From assembly GCA_946811695.1 (NCBI GenBank), contig OX328124.1, forward strand, positions 100,057,498-100,121,497: a stretch of DNA of 64,000 nt, written 5' to 3'. Source of the DNA: Gonocerus acuteangulatus (lineage: Eukaryota > Arthropoda > Insecta > Hemiptera > Coreidae). The notes under the pieces are model-generated. The model had not been told where the DNA came from, made no database searches, and worked only from the letters and a program-made list of their open reading frames with translations. Of this stretch, positions 37,136 through 41,739 are shown piece by piece; position 1 is the stretch's first letter, and each line of letters opens with the position of its first letter. Made by a program: the position numbers and the translations under genes.

Positions 37136-37537
37136 CAATAGAATGCGCTAAAATTGACTATTACTTCCGCGTAACCGCGTATCTCTCTCATCTATTTTAG
37201 ACCACCCAGAGAAGGTTTTTCGTTTAAATGTTACCGAAAATATGTCTTAAGTCGGAAATCCTCATAAGTTGCAAGTTATTATTATTATTATTGGTTTTAT
37301 TCATCGCATCATTGGCGGATAGCATTTTTCCAAATGCAAAAATGACTTACGCGGTTGTGAAATTTGAGTGACGATACATGAATTGTTTTATATACCTTTT
37401 ATGTAGATAGAATGGCCCAGTTTAGGAAAGATCTTCGCCGGTGGACCTGGCAATTTGTGTATCATCCAATGAAGTCTCATCCAAGTGATTGTGGCAATCA
37501 AGAAAGAATATAGCATCCATATCGCCTCCTGGATAAC
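7047..37537 (-). CDS. Cytochrome P450, CYP4-clan, 12 visible coding exons over 30.5 kb
   Basis: A microsomal haem-thiolate monooxygenase using electrons from cytochrome P450 reductase; CYP4-clan enzymes typically oxidise fatty acids, hydrocarbons or xenobiotics, and the substrate cannot be read here. Exons in transcript order: 37537-37396, 34238-34132, 28561-28468, 20547-20359, 20258-20189, 20109-19983, 17679-17622, 17545-17436, 10897-10829, 10758-10590, 9355-9176, 7207-7047. All junctions are GT-AG and all phases match. From ATG 37516 the sum is 1,455 nt, 484 residues, slightly short of the usual 500-520. Visible in order: anchor and LPGPP hinge, C-helix WFSHR, signature [14 protein letters not shown]-helix [14 protein letters not shown], haem loop [12 protein letters not shown]. 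Odd features are N for the I-helix acid, A for the CYP4 haem-linking Glu, and D in ExxR. No stop or frameshift is seen, so it could be functional or a young divergent paralogue. Confidence 0.9.
7725..7795 (+). mobile_element. 5S-rRNA-derived SINE, 3' body fragment
   Basis: The sequence GGTTGGCGCTAATAGCC followed by TAGATGTGGATCTACC and an A/G-rich tail matches the conserved 3' body of the 5S-SINE family (CGGCGCTAATGGCCAAGATG TAGATGCGCC). It lies just outside the P450 terminal exon, in the last intron. Confidence 0.45.
9176..9355 (-). CDS. P450 exon 11: PERF region and haem-binding loop
   Basis: The acceptor ATTTTAG and donor CGGTAAGTGC give 2+177+1 nt. The frame starts [13 protein letters not shown] (beta-strand after the K-helix), passes [10 protein letters not shown] (PERF region) and ends [11 protein letters not shown] plus the first base of Gly. 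The FxxGxRxCxG pattern with the cysteine ligand is complete. Confidence 0.95.
9577..10339. mobile_element. Non-autonomous TIR element (about 760 bp) in the exon 10/11 intron
   Basis: A perfect 39-bp inverted repeat, TTTTGCGAAGACCACATCCA plus GTTACTTTTGAAGTAGCA on the left (9577-9615), recurs inverted at 10301-10339. Just outside, TTGGGGTAT and GACCCAA show weaker pairing, so the true ends may be a few bases further out. There is no transposase. A palindromic tandem duplication is internal (9850-9951). Confidence 0.65.
9850..9951. repeat. Tandem duplication of a palindrome
   Basis: Two adjacent copies of AAAATTAATAGAATTCTATT AATTTTAGC, each a near-perfect palindrome centred on GAATTC, are followed by related spacers (GAGTTGGATAGACTAGAGT and AAGTTGGATTGACTAGAGT). 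It lies inside the TIR element at 9577-10339. Confidence 0.7.
10590..10758 (-). CDS. P450 exon 10: J'/K helices with DxxR
   Basis: It follows the acceptor TTTTCCTCAG and ends AAAATAG|GTAAAG, phase 1. The frame begins [12 protein letters not shown] and continues through [20 protein letters not shown]. The K-helix motif, nearly invariant as ExxR, is DALR here (codon GAC). The following [10 protein letters not shown] is standard for CYP4. It is 169 nt long. Confidence 0.93.
10829..10897 (-). CDS. P450 exon 9: I-helix
   Basis: A 69-nt exon with both ends in phase 0. The acceptor TTTTTTCTAG precedes GGC-CAC-AAT-ACA-ACA, and the donor is ATTCAG|GTAAAT. It encodes [19 protein letters not shown] and DIQ. 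The oxygen-activation motif AGx(D/E)T(T/S) is AGHNTT, with Asn at the acid position and the Thr retained. Confidence 0.92.
11113..12256 (+). mobile_element. Non-autonomous Helitron, about 1.14 kb
   Basis: The 5' end is TCTACTATATATTTGTCAAA. The 3' end GACGAAGCACGGGTATTCAG is followed by CTAG, matching the Helitron CTRR terminus. The flanks are A (11112) and T (12257), the expected A|T insertion without target duplication. The 3' stem-loop is degenerate. No Rep/helicase frame is present. A short CACT tandem lies near the 5' end. It sits inside the P450 exon 8/9 intron in the antisense orientation. Confidence 0.7.
12317..12835 (+). mobile_element. Helentron-like element, beta subfamily, decayed copy
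   Basis: The 5' end TTAGCACTTTCCAACTATAT is followed by AGCTATTGGCATTGCACTCA and GAAAATGACCCC, then a (TG)n(TA)n tract (12446-12517). The right part matches beta copy 3 (TTCATGTTTATTTTGTA, CAGGAATGCAGCATACACTA). The terminal hairpin and GACTTTT end are missing. Confidence 0.5.
12836..13661. other. Unassigned intron sequence
   Basis: No exon, RNA gene or repeat with definable ends was seen. A T18 run lies at about 13291-13308. The frames present are short and without recognisable domains. Confidence 0.3.
13670..13935. mobile_element. MITE, CATGGGCGTATATA family, copy 3 (best preserved)
   Basis: The termini CATGGGCGTATATA and TATATACGCCCATG are perfect inverted repeats. They are flanked by an 8-bp duplication, TTTAAAGG (13662-13669 and 13936-13943). 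The internal GGGGGCTGAAGCCCCC palindrome and a C-run are shared with copy 1. Non-coding. Confidence 0.8.
13944..14454. other. Unassigned intron sequence
   Basis: AT-rich, with a short C-run near 14219. I recognise no gene or element. Confidence 0.3.
14455..14995. repeat. Two adjoining minisatellites (33-bp and 24-bp units) with a shared core
   Basis: Roughly 14505-14750 holds seven to eight copies of a 33-bp unit (GATTACGATTATAATCACAG plus ACCCTGGAGATAA). About 14751-14990 holds about ten copies of a 24-bp unit (GATTACGATTATAATCACAA plus GAGT). Both share GATTACGATTATAATCACA, which contains the palindrome GATTATAATC. Unit lengths are multiples of three, which explains the long open frames on both strands; these are not genes. 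Degraded relatives continue to about 15350. Confidence 0.85.
15030..15088 (+). mobile_element. 5S-rRNA-derived SINE, 3' tail fragment
   Basis: CGGCGTTAATAGCCGAATTG then CTGATACGCCGTTAAC and an A22 run match the 3' body and poly-A tail of the family. No 5S head is present. Confidence 0.5.
15655..15797 (+). repeat. Unassigned interspersed repeat, copy A
   Basis: The blocks CACAACTCTAACCCCGTTAG, CAATATATTACTTCGTCAAT and GAATATGTTCGTTC recur in the same order at 18140-18290. Spacing is similar and there is no coding frame. It is a two-copy family in this window; its type is unknown. Confidence 0.5.
16325..16485 (-). mobile_element. 5S-rRNA-derived SINE, copy A
   Basis: On the minus strand, GATCACCGAAGTTAAGCAAC and GTCGGGCGTGGTCAGTACCT are the 5S rRNA internal-promoter region. 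They are followed by GGCAACCTGTAGACAGCCCG, CGCTAATAGCC and an A-rich tail. The 5S 5' end is partly decayed. This is a SINE3-like element transcribed by Pol III, not a working 5S gene. Confidence 0.7.
16908..17112 (-). mobile_element. 5S-rRNA-derived SINE, copy B (complete head and tail)
   Basis: The head 17112-17003 reads GCCAACGGCCATAGCCACGT, then ACCGAAGTTAAGCAATGTCG, GGTCAGTACCTGAATGGGTG and GTGCTGTTGGC. This is a 5S rRNA from end to end with a roughly 10-nt internal deletion after GGTGACCG. The body GTGGCATCCTGTAGATAGCC, CGGCGCTAATGGCCAAGATG and TAGATGCGCC precedes a poly-A tail (plus-strand T run 16912-16938). No target duplication is evident. Confidence 0.8.
17436..17545 (-). CDS. P450 exon 8: leads into the CYP4 signature
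   Basis: The acceptor TTTTCAG precedes TA-AAA (completing an Ile codon) and the donor is TTTGCA|GTAAGT, phase 0. It encodes [20 protein letters not shown], then [15 protein letters not shown]. The CYP4 signature EVDTFMFEGHDTT reads EVNTFMFA plus GHNTT of exon 9, so the Glu that esterifies haem in many CYP4s is Ala. It is 110 nt long. Confidence 0.93.
17622..17679 (-). CDS. P450 exon 7: charged linker
   Basis: A 58-nt exon between acceptor TTATTTATAG and donor TTTTCAGA|GTATGG. It encodes [19 protein letters not shown] plus one base, the basic/acidic linker before the H/I region in CYP4 proteins. The next intron is only 76 nt. Confidence 0.88.
18140..18290 (+). repeat. Unassigned interspersed repeat, copy B
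   Basis: It matches 15655-15797 block by block (CGCAACTCTAACTCCTTTAG, CAATATATTACTTTGTCAAT, GAATATGGTTCGTTC). About 80% similar by eye. No ends or target duplication could be placed. Confidence 0.5.
18394..19297 (-). mobile_element. Helentron-like element, beta subfamily, copy 2
   Basis: Plus-strand left end: CGTCCGTCACGCAGGAGCTG, CATAACTAAGCACTTTCCTC. Right end: ACTTTCCTTCGGAGGAAAGT, GCTAAAA. The arm AAGCACTTTCCTC near the left end is complementary to GAGGAAAGTGCT at the right end. A TA tract (about 19078-19155) precedes AAATTTTAACGGGGG or similar. It is antisense to canonical orientation and lies in the P450 exon 6/7 intron. Confidence 0.65.
19983..20109 (-). CDS. P450 exon 6: G/H-helix region
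   Basis: The acceptor TTTATTAAG leads to G-TTG-GAA and the donor is GACAGC|GTAAAT, phase 0. It encodes [20 protein letters not shown], then [20 protein letters not shown] and the KILH.FT block are standard CYP4 features before the linker exon. It is 127 nt long. Confidence 0.92.
20189..20258 (-). CDS. P450 exon 5
   Basis: The acceptor TTTTTTTCAG precedes AG-ACA-GCA and the donor is CAAAT|GTAAGT. It encodes (E)[17 protein letters not shown] and LNSMQ(M). The split ICETAMG motif across exons 4 and 5 is typical for CYP4. It is 70 nt long with very short flanking introns (79 and 100 nt). Confidence 0.9.
20359..20547 (-). CDS. P450 exon 4: C-helix to E-helix
   Basis: The acceptor TTTTTAG precedes GT-GAT-AAA and the donor is TTTGTG|GTAAGT. 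It encodes [20 protein letters not shown], then [17 protein letters not shown] and ends RKLTLSFIC. The C-helix WxxxR haem-propionate motif is WFSHR. It is 189 nt long. Confidence 0.95.
20740..20787. mobile_element. MITE, CATGGGCGTATATA family, copy 5, left end only
   Basis: CATGAGCGTATATACGGG, a GGGCTGCAGCCC palindrome and CCGGTAAAAA match the left third of the MITE family. The sequence then switches directly to the alpha Helentron end, which appears to have inserted into or truncated this copy. Confidence 0.5.
20788..21596 (-). mobile_element. Helentron-like element, alpha subfamily, truncated copy
   Basis: Starts AAAAAGTCCAACTCGCAGG, then GCATCATCTTAGCGCGGTTC. The shared body CACTTATTTCTCCGATTGAC follows, then CGCCATCTTCCAGTGGGCGG. 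It ends abruptly at CAGGGAAGCCAGAA, where the Gypsy element begins. The TA tract and the 5' terminal part are missing on both sides of the Gypsy element. Confidence 0.6.
21612..22501 (-). pseudogene. Gypsy integrase
   Basis: The zinc domain [20 protein letters not shown] with NCRACKKF gives the HHCC pattern. The catalytic core has GFDFLQ and [10 protein letters not shown], the first two acids of DDE. A frameshift near 21940 moves the third acid (NGKAESAVK) into the next frame. The C-terminus ends at 21612 with no chromodomain or 3' LTR. Non-functional as it stands. Confidence 0.85.
22326..23392 (-). pseudogene. Gypsy RT C-terminal part and RNase H
   Basis: [20 protein letters not shown] and [17 protein letters not shown] are the RT thumb/connection. 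[17 protein letters not shown] starts RNase H (first Asp). The frame breaks near 22980 and resumes at 22919 with [11 protein letters not shown] and [10 protein letters not shown]. Two frames are needed, so it is a broken copy. Confidence 0.85.
23295..24398 (-). pseudogene. Gypsy protease and reverse transcriptase
   Basis: The retropepsin motif [13 protein letters not shown] lies near residue 60. RT palm blocks follow: [28 protein letters not shown] and [13 protein letters not shown]. The active site is IADDILLFG near residue 335, in place of the usual (Y/F)xDD. The frame shifts near 23395 into the connection domain. Confidence 0.85.
24401..25099 (-). CDS. Gypsy Gag
   Basis: A 232-residue frame starting [19 protein letters not shown]. 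The capsid-like region includes [12 protein letters not shown] and [19 protein letters not shown]-terminal CKFCGGQH is the first half of a CCHC knuckle; a T/A homopolymer (plus strand 24419-24430) then shifts the frame and truncates it. It begins 20 nt after the PBS region. Confidence 0.8.
   Translation of the reverse strand: MSSNIPQPEPLDFSSKEDAAENWEIFKAQWKNYITLCESFGTKSAKLSCEEVKLALFSSLIGKRGLQLIRKICNHGATLDDIIARLDRYFTDRKNVTYERFIFNSAVQMPDETCKDFINRLHEQASRCEFETLANLSKFGIEENLICDRLVAGLFDLRLRKGLLARKSLTLDQARELCIAEEQLACLASKMRDESSPSDSGFAVSNERWPKCKFCGGQHILDAAKKKNILAK
25120..25310 (-). repeat. Gypsy 5' LTR (solo within the truncated element)
   Basis: Bounded by TGTTAA...TTAACA on the plus strand, about 191 bp. 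The inner edge abuts the PBS (minus-strand TGGTGTCAGGTG). With no second LTR to compare, the outer edge is inferred from the inverted TGTTAA ends only. Confidence 0.5.
25750..26069 (-). pseudogene. Penelope GIY-YIG endonuclease domain
   Basis: The minus-strand reading has a Cys-rich lead ([11 protein letters not shown]) and then [20 protein letters not shown]. Downstream come [31 protein letters not shown] and a [17 protein letters not shown] tail. VY..YIGET, R..QHK, a conserved H and the catalytic Glu are visible, as in Penelope endonucleases. One frameshift is crossed near its start. Confidence 0.7.
26158..27149 (-). pseudogene. Penelope reverse transcriptase, catalytic block deleted
   Basis: Starts near [13 protein letters not shown]. 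It carries [37 protein letters not shown] and [16 protein letters not shown], then (after a frameshift near 26330) [19 protein letters not shown]. These are the Penelope palm blocks up to the 'MGxxLxP' turn. The YxDD block that should follow is absent; a proline-rich stretch takes its place before the thumb-like residues. It is catalytically dead. Confidence 0.8.
27097..27468 (-). pseudogene. Penelope N-terminal region
   Basis: A 123-residue frame, [20 protein letters not shown] onward, with heptad-like leucines and [14 protein letters not shown]. It ends in a poor frame where the RT begins in another frame. Only its position supports the assignment. Confidence 0.5.
27720..27935. repeat. Long palindrome at the Penelope 5' side
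   Basis: The left arm (27720-27814) and right arm (27840-27935) are near-perfect inverted copies around a roughly 25-nt centre. They contain GTTAGCCGTTGCAGTGATAC and GGTTGGGATTCGGCTAGGAG. The GCCGAATCCCAACC motif recurs in the Penelope remnant at 31033-31050, supporting an inverted pseudo-LTR origin. Confidence 0.8.
28468..28561 (-). CDS. P450 exon 3: B/B' region
   Basis: The acceptor TGTTTTCAG precedes GAA-GTG and the donor is ACTAAAG|GTAAGT, phase 1. It encodes [20 protein letters not shown] and [11 protein letters not shown]. This is the 'EVLSSSKHIDKS...PWLGxGLL' block of CYP4 proteins. It is 94 nt long. Confidence 0.92.
29390..29501. repeat. Perfect foldback palindrome inside a TA tract
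   Basis: TTTAGATGGAACGGCATTTT, TCTCCAGCGGTGGTACTCCT on the left and the inverted AGGAGTACCACCGCTGGAGA, AAAATGCCGTTCCATCTAAA on the right. The loop is about 14 nt and there is one 3-nt indel. Flanked by TA repeats on the right. Confidence 0.85.
30583..31075 (+). mobile_element. Penelope-type solo remnant carrying a hammerhead motif
   Basis: It interrupts the alpha body between matching flanks (GGAAAATATTAT at 30570-30581 and GGAAAAATATAAT at 31076-31088), an imperfect 12-13-bp duplication. Inside are a roughly 60-bp tandem duplication (CTTATTTCTTTGTAAAAT..AATTAATG twice, 30640-30757), the hammerhead motif at 30947-30992 and a GCCGAATCCC motif shared with the Penelope palindrome. Confidence 0.55.
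30947..30992 (+). ncRNA. Hammerhead ribozyme motif (Penelope type), copy 1
   Basis: In order: helix I strand TTTAG, core CTGACGA, an unpaired A, helix II GGCTA/TAGCC with loop CCAATGAA, GAAA, minimal helix III AC/GT, cleavage triplet GTC, helix I strand CTAAA. All conserved core bases (CUGANGA, GAAA, GUC) are in place. The extra A before helix II is non-standard. Confidence 0.6.
31177..31775 (-). pseudogene. Arthropod multicopy 'WREPxNH' family protein, C-terminal part
   Basis: Minus-strand frames give [81 protein letters not shown] and GLSTYKLK. These match the second half of a protein repeated many times in arthropod genomes with no assigned function. Frameshifts and a stop are present. 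The alpha Helentron end at 31176 truncates it. Confidence 0.65.
31776..32732 (+). mobile_element. Helentron-like element, beta subfamily, copy 3
   Basis: 5' end TTTTTAGCACTTCCCTCCGA followed by AGGAAAGTAGC; 3' end GAGGAAAGTGCTTAGTTATG, CAGCTCCTGCGTGACGGACT, TTTT. TA tract about 31903-31962. It splits the gene-like sequence on the minus strand, whose two halves rejoin across it within one conserved block (RLKVK then N-LLFP-like residues), so the ends are well defined. Confidence 0.7.
32733..33230 (-). pseudogene. Arthropod multicopy 'WREPxNH' family protein, N-terminal part
   Basis: A 133-residue frame begins near [20 protein letters not shown] (C/H-rich knuckle). [13 protein letters not shown] block and an acidic stretch ([10 protein letters not shown]) follow, then [20 protein letters not shown] and ILASRLKVK. 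This order is the standard first half of the family. Similarity extends upstream of the Met in another frame. The last residues of the open frame are translated Helentron sequence. Confidence 0.65.
34132..34238 (-). CDS. P450 exon 2: beta-1 region
   Basis: The acceptor ATTTTTCAG precedes AG-CTC-CTT (completing Glu) and the donor is GTTCAG|GTAAGT, phase 0. It encodes [20 protein letters not shown], then [15 protein letters not shown]. The 'W...Y....YSPEAV' block is the beta-1 sheet of CYP4. It is 107 nt long. Confidence 0.9.
34617..34957 (+). mobile_element. Helentron-like element, alpha subfamily, short copy
   Basis: A 340-bp copy: TTTTTAGCGCGGTTCCTCCC, the 'CCGACTAGAAAATTTC' block, a TA tract (34749-34797), a unique 110 bp, then GGAACCGCGCTACGATGAGG, CAGCTCTTGCGAGTCGGTCC. 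It has both termini but lacks the long body of copies 1-3, so the ends alone may suffice for mobilisation. Confidence 0.6.
35160..35485 (-). pseudogene. LINE reverse transcriptase fragment (RTE-like)
   Basis: The minus strand reads [20 protein letters not shown], then ILQEIV. After a frameshift it reads [10 protein letters not shown] and KRITELKW. 'xADDxVI...E.Q........KTEYM' is the RT catalytic block and following helix of RTE-type LINEs. About 70 codons, degenerate. Confidence 0.5.
35786..36520 (-). mobile_element. Helentron-like element, beta subfamily, copy 4 (incomplete)
   Basis: Plus-strand left end TGCAGTCACGCAGGAGCTTC, ATAACAGTCCTCAG. The body includes GTTAGCGAACTCGTTCAATC, then CACACACACATGCATG and a TA tract (about 36416-36463), then GGGGGTCATTTTCGTTATCT AGCAGGATCGATGAG. 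The hairpin end is lost. Confidence 0.5.
36977..37376. mobile_element. 400-bp TIR element with a T24-A30 centre, next to P450 exon 1
   Basis: Left TATCGTCGTTCAAATTTCAT, AACCGCGTAAGTCG; right inverted GACTTACGCGGTTGTGAAAT, TTGAGTGACGATA. A run of about 24 T followed by about 30 A lies at 37081-37134. It sits 20 nt inside the intron after the donor of exon 1. TA flanks are possible. Confidence 0.65.
37396..37537 (-). CDS. P450 exon 1 (first visible): membrane anchor and proline hinge
   Basis: It encodes [20 protein letters not shown], then [27 protein letters not shown]. This is a hydrophobic anchor, a basic stretch and the LPGPP hinge. The donor is AAAAG|GTATAT, phase 1. The first in-frame ATG is 37516, in a weak context. 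The strong acceptor TCTTCTTTCCCAG just before 37537 suggests an upstream exon carries the true start. Confidence 0.85.
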
Positions 37538-37925
37538 CTGGGAAAGAAGAGAATGCAGGTTAGACAAGCTTGAAGAACAGCACACGAAGGCTCGCTTATG
37601 AAGTTCGAGTAGAATTGTCGGGGGTGGTGAGAGAACTGGCCATGTTCCAGAACCCATAGATGACGAAAATATCGGTGCTGAATATTTATGTATGTTATGT
37701 GTATATGTTTAGTGGAAGTCGAGTTTCCATGGTCACATCTTAGTTTTGCTTATTCCTAAATGACAAATTGAGCTAACAATTTTCCAAAACGTTTAACATG
37801 CGCCTAAGCTAAGATATATACTTTTGAAGTATTAGAAAACAATGTATTAACCGGTATAAGCAGTGAGATTTGCACATACTTCCTTTAATATATCGAGTCC
37901 GTAAGTGAACGGTGTTATATATATA

Positions 37926-37997
<72 letters not shown>

Positions 37998-38380
37998 ACG
38001 GGTTTTTTTTCTCTGTTTTCCACACTGTTATGGGCTGCAAAAATAATATGGAACCATCCAACTATAATAATATGGAATAGAATGAAACCACTGCTGCACT
38101 GAACGTTCTTATCACTTTTTCCGCGGGTTAAATAATTGCTTTTAGATGTAAACTGGGTTGGTCGTCATAACTAGGGATCTTAAGTGAGAGTTTGGACTTT
38201 TTGATGTTTGTGTTTGTATTATCCCATTCCATTTTTGAGGATATTTGATAGAATTTAGGAATGTGTCAGAAACACAATGTAAATGAATGAGAAAAATGTT
38301 AATGTACTCGTCGTTTGTAATAGCGTATTCTTTAAGAATAAGTGGAAGTCAGTTGCCAATGAGGGGATCTGTGTTTTTAT
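37538..38380. other. P450 upstream or 5' intron region
   Basis: AT-rich with a TA tract (37915-37997). I could not identify the expected first P450 exon, a promoter or a coding frame with domains. Confidence 0.3.
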
Positions 38381-38384
38381 GCCC

Positions 38385-38515
38385 ATCGAAGCGACTAAAA
38401 TCTGGACTAGATATTTAATTTTCATAAAATATTAACAGATGGGACACTAACCCAAATTCCCGGTATGAGAATCCAGCGTGCCAGTGGCTAGACCACAGAA
38501 AGACCAGACAATTCA
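38385..38515 (-). mobile_element. tRNA-derived SINE-like fragment, degenerate
   Basis: The minus strand has TGGTCTAGCCACTGGCACGC, TGGATTCTCATACCGGGAAT, TTGGGTTAGTGTCCC. This resembles a tRNA with A-box (TGGTCTAG..) and a decayed B-box (GGTTAGTGTCCC for GGTTCGANTCC). It lacks a good acceptor stem and so is not a tRNA gene. Confidence 0.45.
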
Positions 38516-38761
38516 GGTAAAGAATTAACATTTAAAATACTTTTTGAATTTTAACAGTTTCCTCCCTTCCACTCACAGCGTCGACCTGATAAATACACCT
38601 GTGAAGTGCATTTGGTGTTTCTAGACCAATAGCTCGCTGTAAGGGCCCGGTAGCACCACGCTAAGTACAATTTGACAAGGTGGATTTTTCTTTGTACCCA
38701 GACATATTTTATGTTCTTTCTGAATGAGCTAAAACAGTTATGTCTGAATATGTTTCTATCT

Positions 38762-38843
38762 AAAATGTCTGCTGTTTGCACTTTCCTCCGAAGGAATTGA
38801 AACAAAATTGGATAAAGGTCGTTGGCATCAAAGAGAAAGATTT

Positions 38844-38914
<71 letters not shown>

Positions 38915-39120
38915 AACTTCTGCTGTATTGTAACGAAACGTGGTATATGACGCCGGAATCTAATGAGAAAGGAGTGTTGTAAGAATGAACTGAAGCGGTC
39001 TATCGGAAGTGGGGGAGGGGGGGGTTACTTAGTACATACTATGTTTGAATAGAATTCACCCGCCACAAGTGGTAGTGGTTGGCAAAGCTATCACTAGGAG
39101 CGCCTCTATTTTATATTATA
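38762..39120 (+). mobile_element. Helentron-like beta fragment with a 60+ nt poly-A run
   Basis: GCACTTTCCTCCGAAGGAAT matches the beta 5' end. After an A-run (38848-38911) come AACGAAACGTGGTATA, GAACTGAAGCGGTC and GGGGTTAC, the beta body. An isolated beta 3' end in the opposite direction (GTCCGTCATGCAGGAGCTGC) lies at 39599-39625. Confidence 0.45.
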
Positions 39121-39755
39121 GGATGTTTTATTCTGACTCCTACCAGCTATATCCAGTCGCTGCGATATTATTGTAGACTTATTTTTATTCATCAAGATCA
39201 ATAGACGAAAATGTGAAGTTTTTGTGTAATAAAGGCGATATTGAGTGAAATTACAATTACGTCCATGTTCCCCTAGGTATGGGATTTGTTTCTGATATTG
39301 TCTATGGACTAATTTGCATTCGACACATTTTTGTAGTTACTTTATTGTTCTTCCGGAAAGAGCGATTTATGACCGTGTGGAAAGACCACAAGAATGAGAT
39401 TTATCGACTATGAATTACCGCCTATTAGGAAGAATTGTTTTCGGAAGTTGTTCACCTTGATAAAACAAATATATTGCATTCAAGTTGATTGATGTTGATA
39501 ACTATGAGGGTGGGTTATGCTTACTAAATATTGGCAATTAATTTTAATTTGTATTTCATTAAAATACACTTTTTCAAAAACACGTTTGTGTCTGAGGAAG
39601 TCCGTCATGCAGGAGCTGCATTGCTAAGCATATATGAAAATATGACACTTAAAGTAATCAAGCCTCACAGTAACATTTATATTTATTTGATAATGCGTAC
39701 TGTTTCACATGGCGTAAATATCTAGCATAAATATTTTACTCTGGCGTTAATAACT

Positions 39756-39833
39756 TTAAAGAGGGTGGCAACCTGTAGATAGCCCGGCGCTAATGGCCAA
39801 GTTGTAGATGCGCCTAAAAAAAAAAGTTGTAGA

Positions 39834-39878
<45 letters not shown>
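39756..39878 (+). mobile_element. 5S-rRNA-derived SINE, 3' body with doubled tail
   Basis: GTGGCAACCTGTAGATAGCC, CGGCGCTAATGGCCAAGTTG, TAGATGCGCCT then A10, a repeat of GTTGTAGATGT and A37. No 5S head. Confidence 0.6.
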
Positions 39879-40344
39879 AAAGATTGACACGTCTTACAAC
39901 AACAACAAAAATGTAATTTCCTTATAAGTATAAACGGTTATTAAATAAGGAATAAGGAAGAAAGTTTATTAAATAAGAAATTTTTTGGGGGTGGGGGGAA
40001 TTTAACCAATTCCAGAATGCAATCTGGCCTAAATTATTCATTAATTTTCAAATTTATGTATTCATTATTAAAGCATTTGAATAAATGTTTGTCTGCGAAT
40101 TCTCAAATATTATATATTAATATTCTTACAGGAAATTTGATGAATTTTACAATGGTGAATTCAACATATATTTCAGGGATAACAACTCATTATTATTATG
40201 AAAAATTGAAAATCGCCAATAAAACAGGAAATTAGCGAGTTTATAGACATTCTTAGAAATGAGACTCAAAGGGTAATTTTTGTTTGGAATGAGTAGTAAA
40301 ATTATCTACTAGGGAGTACTTAAATATTTATTTATTGAGAATTC

Positions 40345-40466
40345 TGTAATGGTTGGTTAGTCTTAATATATCAGATAGAACTAACCTGCTTAACAGGTGC
40401 TTATAGAGGTTATGATAATTTCATATGATTAACAAATATATGGTGCTAAAGCTTGTACTTATTACA
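40345..40466 (+). repeat. 5' LTR of the internally deleted element
   Basis: 122 bp, TGTAATGGTTGG...TACTTATTACA. It lacks the TCATTAT heptamer present in the 3' LTR. Confidence 0.9.
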
Positions 40467-40493
40467 TGGTGGCAGCGGTAAATTAAAAAAAAA

Positions 40494-40919
40494 ATGAATC
40501 CAATTGAAGAAATTACCAAAGCTTTTTTGGACGTTTTAAGGACTTCAAGAAAGGAAGAAATTATCGGCTTTGAACTTAAGCCTCCTGAAGAATTTAACTT
40601 CCAAGATTCTTCGAAATGGCCGCAATGGATTCGAAGGTTTGAAGTTTACAGGTCAGCAAGCGGTCTAAGTAACAAAGGTGAATGCCAACAAATTATTTTT
40701 TTGATTTATTCTTTGGGTTTGGAGGGAGATGAATTCCTAACCTCTATTGGTTTACCTCCGGATAAAAGGAACACTTATGCCCAGGTGAAAAATCATATTG
40801 ATGATCATTTCAAGTTAAGAAAAAACTTATTTTACGAACGTTCAAAATTTCTTTTGAGATCACAGGCACCAACTGAACAGATATATAAAAGACTTATACA
40901 AATTAGCAGCCAAATGTGA
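40494..40919 (+). pseudogene. Gag, N-terminal part
   Basis: A 141-residue frame starting MNPIEEITKAFLDVLRTSRK, with FNFQDSSKWPQWIRRFEVYR and FLIYSLGLEGDEFL (capsid-like helices). A one-base shift near 40885 moves the continuing Gag (DLYKLAAKCDWTCEHC) into another frame. ATG follows the PBS by 15 nt. Confidence 0.8.
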
Positions 40920-40953
40920 CTGGACTTGTGAACATTGCAATTTTGGAAAAGAC

Positions 40954-41739
40954 TTGTTATTGCTCAAATTAGTAACGGGCCTAGCCGATAGACATCTTTC
41001 TACTGAACTACAGTTACGTCGAGAGTTAAAGATTGAAGATGCTGTTGACCGAATCCGTTTAGCTTCTGTCATAGAGGTACAACAAGACATGATCCGTGGC
41101 CAATCAAATAATTATCCTGGAATCGTAGAGTGCGATGCTGTATCTAAGAAATGTTCTGATAAAGATCGCCATCGTTCTAAGGGTCCAAAAAGGGTAAAGA
41201 GTCAAAGAAAAGATTTTCATAGATCTTGTTACAGATGCGGATCAGCTTACAGCAATGAGCATCGTCAGAAGTGTCCAGCCAAAGACTCTATTTGCTTTTC
41301 ATGCAAGATGAGGGGCCATTGGAAGTCAGTCTGTCGTCTTGCCAAGAAGAAGGTCGACGAGGTGGAAAGAAGGAGTTCCAGTTCCAGCTGCGGCAGTCTT
41401 GGGGTCGTACATTTTACATCAACATCTCAGGTAGATGATTTATTTTATACAAATATAAGAGTCAACGGGAAGGACGTCCGATTCAAGATCGATTCAGGAG
41501 CTGACGTATGTATCTGTGGTCCAAATATGGTCGGTCAGCTGCGATTAAAAATACACAAAACGTCTAGAAAGCTTCATGGGGTGGGCAGTAGCCAATTATC
41601 AGTGCTAGGAAAAGTTAATGTTGTATTGTCTAAGAATGGAGTCGACCCTGAAGAAACCGTGTATGTTGTAAAAGGAAAAAAAGAACCGCTTTTAGGCTGC
41701 CATAGCATCTTTCAATTTACTGAAGCTTATGGTAGATGA
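40954..41739 (+). CDS. Gag C-terminus and protease
   Basis: Continues capsid (LLKLVTGLADRHLSTELQLR). Two zinc knuckles follow: CYRCGSAYSNEHRQKC and CFSCKMRGHWKSVC. The retropepsin motif VRFKIDSGADVCICGP and a LLGCHSIFQF flap-like end follow. The frame stops at 41739, at the point where the rest of pol is deleted. Confidence 0.85.
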   Translation: MLLLKLVTGLADRHLSTELQLRRELKIEDAVDRIRLASVIEVQQDMIRGQSNNYPGIVECDAVSKKCSDKDRHRSKGPKRVKSQRKDFHRSCYRCGSAYSNEHRQKCPAKDSICFSCKMRGHWKSVCRLAKKKVDEVERRSSSSSCGSLGVVHFTSTSQVDDLFYTNIRVNGKDVRFKIDSGADVCICGPNMVGQLRLKIHKTSRKLHGVGSSQLSVLGKVNVVLSKNGVDPEETVYVVKGKKEPLLGCHSIFQFTEAYGR

